A DNA stretch of 29,622 nucleotides from Azotobacter paspali (GCF_042434745.1 NZ_JBHLSS010000024.1), one strand, 5' to 3'. Numbered from the stretch's first letter, positions 22,651 to 29,334 are shown. Numbers and translations are program-made. Notes: a model not told the origin generated them from the sequence alone.

Positions 22651-23397
22651 ATGCCGCAAGAAGTCCAGCTTTTCAATTTCGAGAAGGCTGAGGTTCGCGT
22701 CGTGTCCATCGACGGGGAGCCGTGGTTCGTGGCGAAGGACGTAGCTGAGGTACTGGGCTACGCCAAACCGCGCAATGCAATTGCCAGTCACTGCAAGGGG
22801 GCCCTGATTCGGGGCGTCCTCACTGCTGGAGGCATGCAGGACATGACGCTCATCCCCGAGCGTGACCTGTACCGCCTGGTGATGAAGTCCCAGCTCCCGG
22901 CCGCCGAGCGCTTCGAGGAGTGGGTAGTGGGCGAGGTGCTGCCGAGCATCCGCAAGACCGGAAGCTATGGCGTGACATGTCACGCTCCGGCAATTCCGCA
23001 AACGCTGCCCGAGGCGCTGCGCCTGGCTGCCGATCTGGCCGAGCAGAACGATCGCCTGCAGTCGGTTGTCGCCGAGCAGGCGCCGAAGGTGCGCACCCTG
23101 GAGGTACTGACCGACACGGCGGGGGCGATCTGCATCACCGATGCGGCCAAGCAGGTAGGCATTCAGCCCAAGGCGTTGTTCCAGTGGCTGCAGGAAAACC
23201 GCTGGATCTACCGCCGCACTGGTTCCACCCGCTGGCTGGCCTATCAGCCGCGCCTGCAGCAGGGCGTGCTGGTGCACAAGCTGAAGGTGATCGGCATCAA
23301 CGATGAGACCGGGCAGCAGAAGGTCGCCGAGCAGGTACTGGTGACGCGCAAGGGGTTGGTGCTGCTGGGCGAGAAGCTGGCCGGGAGGGTTGCCTGA
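22651..23397 (+). CDS. Phage antirepressor (BRO-N and KilAC domains)
   Basis: A 248-residue antirepressor. The N-terminal BRO domain spans residues 1-110 (VRVVSIDGEPWFVAKDVAEVLGYAKPRNAIASHCKG ... ERFEEWVVGEVLPSIRKTGSYG). A coiled-coil linker (LAADLAEQNDRLQSVVAEQAPKV) and a KilAC domain follow (ITDAAKQVGIQPKALFQWLQENRWIYRRTGSTRWLAYQ). Such proteins inactivate repressors or regulate early replication. A 16-base perfect palindrome lies inside the gene near codon 107. AAGGTG is present 11-16 bases before the ATG. The stop overlaps the next start by one base. Confidence 0.93.
   Translation: MPQEVQLFNFEKAEVRVVSIDGEPWFVAKDVAEVLGYAKPRNAIASHCKGALIRGVLTAGGMQDMTLIPERDLYRLVMKSQLPAAERFEEWVVGEVLPSIRKTGSYGVTCHAPAIPQTLPEALRLAADLAEQNDRLQSVVAEQAPKVRTLEVLTDTAGAICITDAAKQVGIQPKALFQWLQENRWIYRRTGSTRWLAYQPRLQQGVLVHKLKVIGINDETGQQKVAEQVLVTRKGLVLLGEKLAGRVA
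22970..22985. repeat. 16-base perfect palindrome inside the antirepressor gene
   Basis: GCGTGACATGTCACGC reads the same on both strands. It falls at the junction between the BRO domain and the coiled-coil linker. It may be a protein-binding site or a chance result of coding. Confidence 0.5.
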
Positions 23398-24185
23398 TGG
23401 CCAACCAGTGGTTTCGCATGTACGGCGAGTTCGCCACCGACCCCAAGGTCCAGATGCTCAACGAAGCCAACCAGCGCCGCTACATCATGCTGTTGTGCCT
23501 GCGTTGCAGTAACGGCGATGTAACGTTACACGACGACGAAATTGCGTTTCAGCTTCGCATCAGCAGCGAAGAGTGGGCGGCAACTAAGGCCGTCCTGCTG
23601 GGCAAGAAGCTGATCACCGACGACAACCGCCCGACCGCCTGGGACAAGCGTCAATACCTCTCCGACTCAAGCGCGGCGCGGGTTGCAGCGCATCGTGCGA
23701 AGAAGAAGGCGGACAAGAAACAGGCATGTAACGTTACAGAAACGCCCCCAGATACAGATACAGAGGTAAAACCCTCTCTCACTCCCGCGGGCGAGGACGC
23801 TGCGCCCATCGAGCCGGATCCGGAGCCTGCCCAGCCCGCACATGCCGAGCCGGCAGCGTCCGTCACCGGCCTATTCCCGATGCACCTGGAGTGGGTGCCC
23901 GACCAGGTCCAGCTCAAGGCCCGTGCTGCGATGGCTGGCCTGCCGCTGGACCTGTTCAACCGCGAAGCCATCGCCGGCTTCGTGATCCACCACGAGGCCA
24001 AGGGGCTGGCGAAGACCGAACGCGAGTGGCTGGCGGCCCTGGTCAACTGGGTCAAGCGCGACACGGTGCAGGCGGCTGCCCGGCCGGCCGCCGTGGTGAG
24101 CTTCCCGGGCAAAGGCCAGCGCCGCGCCAACGGGCCGGACTTCGACGATCCCAGCTGGCGGACCATGACGGAGTACGACCTGTGA
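23397..24185 (+). CDS. Phage replication initiator, O/DnaT-like
   Basis: A 262-residue protein. The N-terminal 100 residues (QWFRMYGEFATDPKVQMLNEANQRRYIMLLCLRCSNGDVTLHDDEIAFQLRISSEEW) have the winged-helix character of phage replication proteins. A charged, Pro-rich linker follows (about residues 105-155), and then a DnaT-like DNA-binding domain (LEWVPDQVQLKARAAMAGLPLDLFNREAIAGFVIHHEAKG ... WLAALVNWVKRD). It would bind the phage origin and help load the host helicase together with the P-like protein that overlaps its 3' end by 4 bases. Two identical 12-base palindromes lie within the gene, as lambda ori lies within O. Confidence 0.88.
   Translation: MANQWFRMYGEFATDPKVQMLNEANQRRYIMLLCLRCSNGDVTLHDDEIAFQLRISSEEWAATKAVLLGKKLITDDNRPTAWDKRQYLSDSSAARVAAHRAKKKADKKQACNVTETPPDTDTEVKPSLTPAGEDAAPIEPDPEPAQPAHAEPAASVTGLFPMHLEWVPDQVQLKARAAMAGLPLDLFNREAIAGFVIHHEAKGLAKTEREWLAALVNWVKRDTVQAAARPAAVVSFPGKGQRRANGPDFDDPSWRTMTEYDL
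23519..23530. repeat. 12-base palindrome TGTAACGTTACA, copy 1
   Basis: A perfect palindrome within the O/DnaT-like gene; an identical copy occurs 208 bases downstream. Candidate origin or regulator site. Confidence 0.55.
23727..23738. repeat. 12-base palindrome TGTAACGTTACA, copy 2
   Basis: Identical to copy 1 and located at the start of the linker-coding segment of the same gene. The two copies are in different reading frames relative to the codons. Confidence 0.55.
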
Positions 24186-24940
24186 AGCCGATCAGGAACG
24201 TGGTCGCCATGACCAGTACGCGGCTCGCCGCCGGGCAGGCGCTCCCTGGTGGGCAGGTATCCACCCGGCCGCTCGGCGAGGTCGACGAGCAGACCGCCGC
24301 GGTGGTGGATATGGTCTTCCTGCAGCTGCAGGCGATCTTCCCGGCCTGGCGTCAGGCGTGGCCGGACGACAAGGCGCTGGCGCTGGCCAAACGCAGCTGG
24401 ACCAAGGGGCTGCAGGCTTCGGGTATCCGCACGATCGAGCAGGTGCGCTTCGGCATCGAGCAGTGCCGCCGCAGCGGTTCGGCGTTCGCGCCGAGCATCG
24501 GCCAATTCGTGGCCTGGTGCCTGCCGACTGCCCAGATGCTGGGGCTGCCCGAGGAGGAAACCGCCTGGCGCGAGGCCGTGCAGGGCTGCGCGAGCCTGGA
24601 TAGCTGGCGCTGGAGCCATGAGGCGGTGCGCCTGGCCGCGGCAGCGGTGGGCTTCTGGGAGCTGCGTCAAGGGGCCGGTGGCGCCGATGCACTGCGTCGC
24701 CGGTTCGGCAGTGCCTACGCGCAGCTGCTGAGGCGTCTGGCCCGCGACGAGACGCTGGGAGAGCCCATGCAGGCGCTGGAGTGGGACGGGTCGCGCACGG
24801 CGGCCGAGCGGGCGGAGAGGGCTGGCGAGCAGGCGCTGCAGGAGCGGCTGCGCGAGCAAGGGCTGGCAGAGGCCGGGCAGGGCGCCCGGGCGGCGCTGCT
24901 GGCGAAATTGGGAATCAAGCGAGGAAACCACGATGCATGA
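24182..24940 (+). CDS. Phage replication protein P-like
   Basis: A 252-residue protein of the replication protein P type, the helicase loader partner of O. It has the conserved core VVDMVFLQLQAIFPAWRQAWPDDKALALAKRSWTKGLQASGIRTIEQVRFGIEQCRRSGSAFAPSIGQFVAWC, in which the W-x-x-x-L and F-x-P-S-x-G-x-F-x-x-W motifs are diagnostic. The C-terminus is a charged helix (RTAAERAERAGEQALQERLREQGLAEAGQ). The GTG at 24182 overlaps the upstream stop (GTGA) and is preferred; the ATG at 24209 is an alternative. Two small genes follow with overlapping start and stop codons. Confidence 0.9.
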   Translation: MKPIRNVVAMTSTRLAAGQALPGGQVSTRPLGEVDEQTAAVVDMVFLQLQAIFPAWRQAWPDDKALALAKRSWTKGLQASGIRTIEQVRFGIEQCRRSGSAFAPSIGQFVAWCLPTAQMLGLPEEETAWREAVQGCASLDSWRWSHEAVRLAAAAVGFWELRQGAGGADALRRRFGSAYAQLLRRLARDETLGEPMQALEWDGSRTAAERAERAGEQALQERLREQGLAEAGQGARAALLAKLGIKRGNHDA

Positions 24941-25142
24941 CACGGATTTCAAGTTTCACGCCCAGCGCTTGGGCTACACGAATTTCACCCGCGAGAACGG
25001 CCGCTACTGCCACCAGCCGCTGAACGAGCTGCGGGCCATGTACGACGCGGCGCACCGGGATGGTCGGCTGGCTGAGCGGGCTGAGGTGGCGCTGAGCAAG
25101 GGGGATGTGCTGGGGCAAGGGAGGGGCGGCTGCGTTCGATGA
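24933..25142 (+). CDS. Small hypothetical phage protein (69 aa)
   Basis: The ATG overlaps the last codons of the P-like gene, and the stop overlaps the next start, so it sits in a tightly coupled run. The sequence (MHDTDFKFHAQRLGYTNFTRENGRYCHQPLNELRAMYDAAHRDGRL) is polar with an amphipathic helix and no membrane segment. I recognise no family. Codon use and overlaps support a real gene. Confidence 0.7.
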   Translation: MHDTDFKFHAQRLGYTNFTRENGRYCHQPLNELRAMYDAAHRDGRLAERAEVALSKGDVLGQGRGGCVR

Positions 25143-25225
25143 GTGATCAGGAACGGCAGGCCGTGCTGCGTGAGCTGGCACGGGACACCTGGGAGCAGTT
25201 GCGGAAGTTGGGGGTTGTGGATTGA
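25139..25225 (+). CDS. Tiny phage ORF (28 aa) in a coupled run
   Basis: A frame starting MSDQERQAVLRELARDTWEQ and ending KLGVVD. The ATG overlaps the preceding stop (ATGA), and its own stop overlaps the TTG start of the recombinase. It is a single amphipathic helix with the look of a small phage protein. Support comes only from the coupled overlaps and composition. Confidence 0.5.
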   Translation: MSDQERQAVLRELARDTWEQLRKLGVVD

Positions 25226-26517
25226 GTAGCATGACGCTGACGGTAGCGATGTCGGACGCGGAGATCCGGCGGCAGGCGGCACGGCCTGAGGTGGGCCGGC
25301 TACGGGCGGCGCAGCATCCGGCGCTGCGCCTGCGCTTTCTCGAGGAGCGGACCCGGGGGAGCTGGGATGTGCGGGCCGCGGGCGAGTGGAAGCGGTTCGC
25401 CGGCTGGCCTGAGCTGAACACGAAGGCCGCGCTGGCGGTGCTGCCCGAGGTGCTGGCGCGCCTGGCGGCCGATCCGGAGGCCGTGGTGGGCCGAGGCGGC
25501 TGGTCGACGGTTGGCGAGTTGCTGGAGTGGTACCGGGAGCGGGCGGCCCGCGACAGGGCTCTGTCGGCCAAGCGCAAGACGGGCATCCGGTCGATGATCG
25601 ATTGCCACCTGATGCCGCGCATCGGCGAGATGCGGCTGGCCGAGCTGAACCGCCAGTCGCTGGACGGCGCGTTGATGTGGCCCCTGCAGGAGAGCGTGTC
25701 GCTGATCTACGTGCGGCAGATCCTTCGGGTGCTGGCCGTGGCGTTTCGCCAGGCGCTGCGGCTGGAGATGATCGACCAGAACCCCATCGATGGGGTGAAG
25801 TTCAGCGACTTCGTGCAGACCAAGGTGAAGCCCAGGGCAGCGCGCTTGCACGGCATGGACGTGGAGAGCCTGCTGGTGACCCTGGGGGCGCGCTTCGAGG
25901 CGGCGCCGGCAGAGGGGATGCTGGCCCTGTTGATGCTGGCCCACGGCACGCGGATCGGCGAAACCAGGCAGGCACGCTGGCGGCATATCAGCCTAAGCGA
26001 GCGTGTGTGGCTGATCCCGGCGGAGAACACCAAGACCCGGACCGAGCATATGCTGCCGCTGACCGAGCAGGCCTGCGCGCTGCTGCGCCGGTACCGCGAG
26101 ATCCAGCAGGCCAGGGGCAAGGAGCCGGCCATCCTGTTCCCGGGGCGCAGCGGTCAGCCGATCAGCGAGAAGGCGGCCAGTGCGATCTTCGCCGGCCTGG
26201 GCGGCGGGCAGTGGTCGAGCCATGACCTGCGCAAGCTAGCCCGCACCGGCTGGGCCGAGCTGGGGGTGGACTACCTGATCGGCGAGATGCTGCTCAACCA
26301 CACGATGAGTTCGATCGCGCAGGCCTACATCCAGACCAGTGCCGATGCATTGAAGCGCGAGGCGCTGGAGAAGTGGCATGGCTGGCTGGATGAGCGTGGT
26401 TTCGGCGCGATTCACTGCGGTACGGTGGCGGGTTTGACCGACTCCGCAGAATTGCCGGAGGCCGCGCCGGCTCTAACCCCCAGCGCTTTTCTGGAATCAC
26501 CAAAAGGGAGGCCCTGA
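25222..26517 (+). CDS. Second tyrosine recombinase within the replication module
   Basis: A 431-residue site-specific recombinase with a complete active site: Arg in LAHGTRIGETRQARW, the box with His in KTRTEHMLPLT, H-x-x-R in SSHDLRKLART, and the downstream His in LLNHTMSSIAQAYIQ, where Tyr is the nucleophile. The N-terminal SAM-like core-binding domain is TVGELLEWYRERAARDRALSAKRKTGIRSMI. It starts with TTG at 25222, overlapping the upstream stop, with GGGGG before it; ATG at 25231 is an alternative. It lies between P-like and VRR-NUC genes on the early strand, far from the tRNA, so its job is probably not attachment-site integration but, for example, genome or recombination processing. Confidence 0.9.
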   Translation: MSSMTLTVAMSDAEIRRQAARPEVGRLRAAQHPALRLRFLEERTRGSWDVRAAGEWKRFAGWPELNTKAALAVLPEVLARLAADPEAVVGRGGWSTVGELLEWYRERAARDRALSAKRKTGIRSMIDCHLMPRIGEMRLAELNRQSLDGALMWPLQESVSLIYVRQILRVLAVAFRQALRLEMIDQNPIDGVKFSDFVQTKVKPRAARLHGMDVESLLVTLGARFEAAPAEGMLALLMLAHGTRIGETRQARWRHISLSERVWLIPAENTKTRTEHMLPLTEQACALLRRYREIQQARGKEPAILFPGRSGQPISEKAASAIFAGLGGGQWSSHDLRKLARTGWAELGVDYLIGEMLLNHTMSSIAQAYIQTSADALKREALEKWHGWLDERGFGAIHCGTVAGLTDSAELPEAAPALTPSAFLESPKGRP

Positions 26518-26518
26518 A

Positions 26519-26974
26519 ATGGTCGCAACGGCAGTGAGAGGACGAACGGTGAAGCCTCGCCGGCCCTCGGTGGACTACGAGGGGATGGAGCAGGCGGCGC
26601 TGTTCAACTGGCTGCGTGTGCGGCATCCGGAGGCCTGGGAGTTGGCCTATCACATCCCCAATGGTGGGCACCGGGTGAAGGCCGTGGCGGCGAAGCTGAA
26701 GGCCCAGGGGGTGAAGTCCGGGGTGAGCGACATCAAGCTGCCGATGGCCCGGGGCGGGTATTTCGGGCTGTACATCGAGTTCAAGGCCAGCCCGCCGCAT
26801 GACGCTGCGGTGTCGGACTCGCAGCGGACCTTCCTGCTGAAGGTGGAGCGGGAGGGGTACCTGGCGATGGTGTGCCGGGGGCTGGACGAGGCCAGGAAGT
26901 CGATCGATGCCTACATGGCGTGGCCAAGGACGGTGGTGCATTTTTCAGAATTCGAAGCGGGGGAAACGGCGTGA
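26519..26974 (+). CDS. VRR-NUC domain nuclease
   Basis: A 151-residue single-domain PD-(D/E)xK nuclease. Key parts are E-Q near MEQAALFNWLRVRHP, the loop HIPNGGHRVKAVAAKLKAQGVKSGVSDIKLP with the catalytic Asp in GVSD, and the Glu and Lys in YIEFKA. Standalone VRR-NUC proteins in phages act on recombination or Holliday-junction-like DNA. The ATG follows the recombinase stop by one base, so both are cotranslated. Its stop codon overlaps the GTG start of the Q-like gene. Confidence 0.93.
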   Translation: MVATAVRGRTVKPRRPSVDYEGMEQAALFNWLRVRHPEAWELAYHIPNGGHRVKAVAAKLKAQGVKSGVSDIKLPMARGGYFGLYIEFKASPPHDAAVSDSQRTFLLKVEREGYLAMVCRGLDEARKSIDAYMAWPRTVVHFSEFEAGETA

Positions 26975-27300
26975 AACGGCGAGATACTGAGGATCTGCTC
27001 CAGCATTGGGGGATATGGGTTATTCAAGGTTCCGGGGTGTCAGCGTGCCAGGTAAGCACATTGCCGACACCGATGATTACCGACGATGAGGGGCTGCTGA
27101 TCGATGGGCTTGTCAGCCGGTTGCGGCGAGGCTACCCGGAGTCCGCAGATGTGCTGCTGTACTACTACACCAGCCAGGATGCAACATTCGCCAATGTAGG
27201 CAGACGGCTTGGATTCAGCGAGGGGAAGGCACGCCAGCTACGGAAAGCTGGTGTTGCATGGATCGATGGCGTGCTGGAAGGCATGTGCCCGGCAGCTTGA
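26971..27300 (+). CDS. Phage antitermination protein Q
   Basis: A 109-residue antiterminator of the Phage_antitermQ type: RRDTEDLLQHWGIWVIQGSGVSACQ at the N-terminus, TDDEGLLIDGLVSRLRRGYPESADVLLYYYTS in the middle, and a C-terminal helix-turn-helix (NVGRRLGFSEGKARQLRKAGVAWIDGVLEGMC). Q modifies polymerase at the late promoter so that it reads through the terminator into lysis and structural genes. The GTG at 26971 overlaps the VRR-NUC stop (GTGA). A promoter-like pair overlaps its stop codon, and a terminator follows 60 bases later, as in lambda. Its last 141 bases recur at 28425-28565. Confidence 0.88.
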   Translation: MKRRDTEDLLQHWGIWVIQGSGVSACQVSTLPTPMITDDEGLLIDGLVSRLRRGYPESADVLLYYYTSQDATFANVGRRLGFSEGKARQLRKAGVAWIDGVLEGMCPAA

Positions 27301-27392
27301 TATCCGTACGGGAAAACTGTACATTTTCAGCTACTTTGCGGTTTTACCGCCTGAACACACGAGCCCCGGCCAGAGCGATCTGTCGGGGCTTT
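27160..27392 (+). repeat. 233-bp duplicated segment, copy 1 (Q 3' end, late promoter, terminator)
   Basis: Identical to 28425-28657 except for A27262 versus G28527. Identity starts at TACTACTACACC in Q and ends in the T tract of the terminator. Confidence 0.97.
27297..27325 (+). promoter_or_regulatory. Candidate late promoter (pR'), copy 1
   Basis: TTGATA (27297-27302, overlapping the Q stop codon), a 17-base spacer and TACATT (27320-27325). Its place directly after Q and before a terminator matches pR' in lambdoid phages. Confidence 0.6.
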
Positions 27393-27396
27393 CTCG
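27362..27396 (+). terminator. Terminator after Q, copy 1 (tR'-like)
   Basis: AGCCCCG (27362-27368) pairs with CGGGGCT (27384-27390) around a 15-base loop and is followed by TTCTCGTTTC. On the minus strand it also lies just after the antitoxin stop, so it may act in both directions. Confidence 0.75.
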
Positions 27397-27398
27397 TT

Positions 27399-27725
27399 TC
27401 ACAGGTCAAGAAGATCAGCGCTGACCCCAAGCGCTTCAGCGATCTTTGCCCTAGTGGCTTTGCGCGGCTTGACTGCTGCCTCCTGCTGTGCGTATGCCGC
27501 TTGAGATATGCCAATGCGAGAGGCTACCTCGGACTGGGTAAGCCCGAGGTATTTTCGCCATGCGCCGATGGCGGTAAGCCCCTCCTTGACCATGTAGCCG
27601 ACAACCTCGTTCGGCACCAGGTCTTTTCGAGGATGGGTAGCCACATAGTCGGCATAGGGGATGACCACGAAGGCCGGTGCCCCATCCGGCCCGTTGATGA
27701 TCTGGACGTTAGTAGGTGTGTTCAT
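27399..27725 (-). CDS. Antitoxin with helix-turn-helix (HigA/XRE-like)
   Basis: A 108-residue antitoxin. The N-terminal NVQIINGPDGAPAFVVIPYADYVATHP resembles the DNA-binding start of Phd/YefM-like proteins. An XRE helix-turn-helix follows (YLGLTQSEVASRIGISQAAYAQQEAAVKPRKATRAKIAEALGV), ending SADLLDL. The ATG at 27725 overlaps the toxin 3' end by 17 bases, so the two are coupled. It would neutralise the RelE-like toxin and repress the shared promoter. Order toxin-antitoxin is that of higBA. Confidence 0.9.
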   Translation of the reverse strand: MNTPTNVQIINGPDGAPAFVVIPYADYVATHPRKDLVPNEVVGYMVKEGLTAIGAWRKYLGLTQSEVASRIGISQAAYAQQEAAVKPRKATRAKIAEALGVSADLLDL

Positions 27726-27963
27726 CGCGCTTCTTGACCTCCTCGATATTGACGATCTTGACGCTGCCGTCCCAGTCGAACATGACGCGGTAGTTGCCCA
27801 CCCGAAGCCGGTAGCCGTACTTGTGGTTGGTGAGGCTCTTGATGTTCTGGACGTTCGGCATGTGGGCCAGCGCTTGAGCTGCATCGTAGATCTTGACCTG
27901 GTCGGGCTTGCTGATCTTCGAGAGCTGCTTAACCGCTTTCTTCGTCCAGTTGATCTTGTTCAT
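27709..27963 (-). CDS. RelE/ParE-superfamily toxin (HigB-like)
   Basis: An 84-residue toxin: INWTKKAVKQLSKISKPDQVKIYDAAQALAHMPN forms the helical hairpin, and IKSLTNHKYGYRLRVGNYRVMFDWDGSVKIVNIEEVKKRDEHTY is the beta-sheet with the R-x-G-x-Y-R-V-x-F motif of RelE proteins. Such toxins usually cleave mRNA on ribosomes. The ATG follows GAGGCGAAC. It lies opposite to phage late transcription, between the post-Q terminator and the first holin gene, with its own AT-rich promoter. Confidence 0.93.
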   Translation of the reverse strand: MNKINWTKKAVKQLSKISKPDQVKIYDAAQALAHMPNVQNIKSLTNHKYGYRLRVGNYRVMFDWDGSVKIVNIEEVKKRDEHTY

Positions 27964-27987
27964 GTTCGCCTCGTTGTCTGTGAGGCA

Positions 27988-28016
27988 ATTATAAGTATTT
28001 ATATAAGTATAGGCAA
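27988..28016 (-). promoter_or_regulatory. Promoter of the HigBA-type module with direct repeats
   Basis: On the minus strand: -35 TTGCCT, a 17-base spacer and a perfect -10 TATAAT. The octamer ATAAGTAT occurs at 27991-27998 and 28003-28010 on the plus strand across the promoter, a candidate operator for the antitoxin. Confidence 0.7.
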
Positions 28017-28125
28017 GAGATTTACCGAGTAAACACCGAAAAAATCCTTATTATACTTATTTTTATTCCGCCAGATCCGGTCGATCCCTTCGGTGATGGC
28101 GGCGCCCTATTTCTGGAGTTACCGA

Positions 28126-28464
28126 ATGGCCGAGCCAAGTTCAGCCGGAGTAGTAGTTGCCGGTGCGATTGGTGCTGGCCTGATGATCAACGGCGAGGCG
28201 GCGATTGGCGCACTCTGTGGCGGGTGCGTCTATTTCATCGCGAATGCAGAACTGTCTATTCCGTCGCGGATCGCCCTGTCGCTTGTATCGGTGGTCATGG
28301 GCTACATGGCTACCCCGATGCTGGCCGGCATGACGGTATTCGGCGTGGGCCCGATCGATCTGCCAGGGCCGGCTGCATTCGTCGCGTCCTCAAGTGTCGT
28401 AACCGCAACGCTCGCAGCCATCACTACTACTACACCAGCCAGGATGCAACATTCGCCAATGTAG
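28126..28464 (+). CDS. Putative phage holin, C-terminus replaced by duplicated Q sequence
   Basis: A 112-residue membrane protein with three hydrophobic segments: SAGVVVAGAIGAGLMINGEAAIGALCGGCVYFIA, then RIALSLVSVVMGYMATPMLAGMTV, then FVASSSVVTATLAAI. The opening MAEPSSAG is typical of putative holins of Pseudomonas lambdoid prophages. Holins make membrane holes that release the endolysin. GGAG precedes the ATG by 9 bases. After AAI (near 28420) the frame enters the duplicated Q segment and ends with TTTTPARMQHSPM, so the native C-terminus is lost. It may still insert into the membrane, but activity is doubtful. A second, more divergent copy begins at 29435. Confidence 0.8.
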   Translation: MAEPSSAGVVVAGAIGAGLMINGEAAIGALCGGCVYFIANAELSIPSRIALSLVSVVMGYMATPMLAGMTVFGVGPIDLPGPAAFVASSSVVTATLAAITTTTPARMQHSPM

Positions 28465-28565
28465 GCAGACGGCTTGGATTCAGCGAGGGGAAGGCACGCC
28501 AGCTACGGAAAGCTGGTGTTGCATGGGTCGATGGCGTGCTGGAAGGCATGTGCCCGGCAGCTTGA
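28425..28565 (+). pseudogene. Q antiterminator 3' fragment (second copy)
   Basis: The last 46 codons plus stop of Q, from YYTSQDATFANVGRRLGF to GMCPAA, duplicated with one change (Ile to Val at codon 98 of Q). It has no start or N-terminal half, so it is not a functional antiterminator. It carries the candidate late promoter at its end. Confidence 0.93.
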
Positions 28566-28590
28566 TATCCGTACGGGAAAACTGTACATT
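28562..28590 (+). promoter_or_regulatory. Candidate late promoter (pR'), copy 2
   Basis: TTGATA and TACATT with a 17-base spacer, identical to copy 1. Confidence 0.6.
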
Positions 28591-28626
28591 TTCAGCTACT
28601 TTGCGGTTTTACCGCCTGAACACACG

Positions 28627-28660
28627 AGCCCCGGCCAGAGCGATCTGTCGGGGCTTTTTG
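28627..28660 (+). terminator. Terminator, copy 2
   Basis: Same AGCCCCG/CGGGGCT stem as copy 1, here followed by TTTTTG, a better T tract. The HicB stop codon lies 9 bases beyond. Confidence 0.8.
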
Positions 28661-28668
28661 TTGCCTGC

Positions 28669-29091
28669 TCAAGCCGCCTCGACGGAAACCGCAAGGCGCT
28701 TGCCGAGAGCTGCCAATGCCCGCTCGATCTGCTCCATCTTCGATGTGTGATCGAAGTCGACCAGGCGGCCGGCTACGGGGTGGGAGACTTCGAGCAGTCG
28801 GGCCAGATCGGCAACTCGCAGCCCTTTCTCGCGCATGGTGTTCCACAGCGCGATCTTGGCGACGGCCTGGGCGGGGAGGTGCACAACGTGCTGGCCTTCC
28901 CCTACGGGAGAAGCTGGCGGAATGCTGCGCCCCTTATCGACATAGATGGTCAGCGCGAGGCAGATGCCATCGACGGCATTGGTCAGCAGCTCACTGATGG
29001 TATCGCCCGCGCTATGAGCTTCCGGAATGTCCGGGCACGACGACCAGAAATGGCCGGCTTCGCTGTGCACGATGATCGGATAGTCGTACAT
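28669..29091 (-). CDS. hicB: HicB-family antitoxin
   Basis: A 140-residue antitoxin. The partial RNase H-like HicB fold is at the N-terminus (MYDYPIIVHSEAGHFWSSCPDIPEAHSAGDTISELLTNAVDGICLALTIYV), and a C-terminal DNA-binding helix-turn-helix follows (AKIALWNTMREKGLRVADLARLLEVSHPVAGRLVDFDHTSKMEQIERALAALGK). The ATG at 29091 follows GAGGTGAAC; a GTG two codons upstream is an alternative. It lies 51 bases downstream of hicA on the same strand and would neutralise HicA and repress the module. Confidence 0.94.
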   Translation of the reverse strand: MYDYPIIVHSEAGHFWSSCPDIPEAHSAGDTISELLTNAVDGICLALTIYVDKGRSIPPASPVGEGQHVVHLPAQAVAKIALWNTMREKGLRVADLARLLEVSHPVAGRLVDFDHTSKMEQIERALAALGKRLAVSVEAA

Positions 29092-29142
29092 GTTCACCTC
29101 GTCTTGATTCGAGAGTTGATGCCTGTTCCGGGTGACTGGGCC

Positions 29143-29334
29143 TCAGTCGTTGAGGCCCAGTTGCTTGATGATGTCCTTCCTGAGTCCTTCGCCGATTTCC
29201 TTGGCTCCATGATTCGGGAAGATCGTCTGTTTGCCGTTCGGGGCTTTGATCTTGAAGTGGCTACTACCGCCGCGCGACTTCGTGAACTCAACCCCTTGGG
29301 CCTCCAGCCATCGCCGGAACTCGTTGTATTTCAT
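29143..29334 (-). CDS. hicA: HicA-family mRNA interferase toxin
   Basis: A 63-residue toxin with a double-stranded-RNA-binding-like fold: MKYNEFRRWLEAQGVEFTKSRGGSSHFKIKAPNGKQTIFPNHGAKEIGEGLRKDIIKQLGL. The catalytic His is in GGSSHFKI. HicA inhibits translation by cleaving mRNA. The ATG at 29334 has GAGGAGAG before it. It occupies in the second Q-holin interval the same slot as the HigBA-type pair in the first. Confidence 0.95.
   Translation of the reverse strand: MKYNEFRRWLEAQGVEFTKSRGGSSHFKIKAPNGKQTIFPNHGAKEIGEGLRKDIIKQLGLND

Larger units (their letters stand above)
28425..28657 (+). repeat. 233-bp duplicated segment, copy 2
   Basis: Second copy of 27160-27392, offset 1265 bases, one mismatch. 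The left junction lies inside the first holin gene. Confidence 0.97.

Noticed and set aside
23651..24952. 433-codon open frame on the minus strand
   Set aside because: Antisense shadow of the O- and P-like replication genes.
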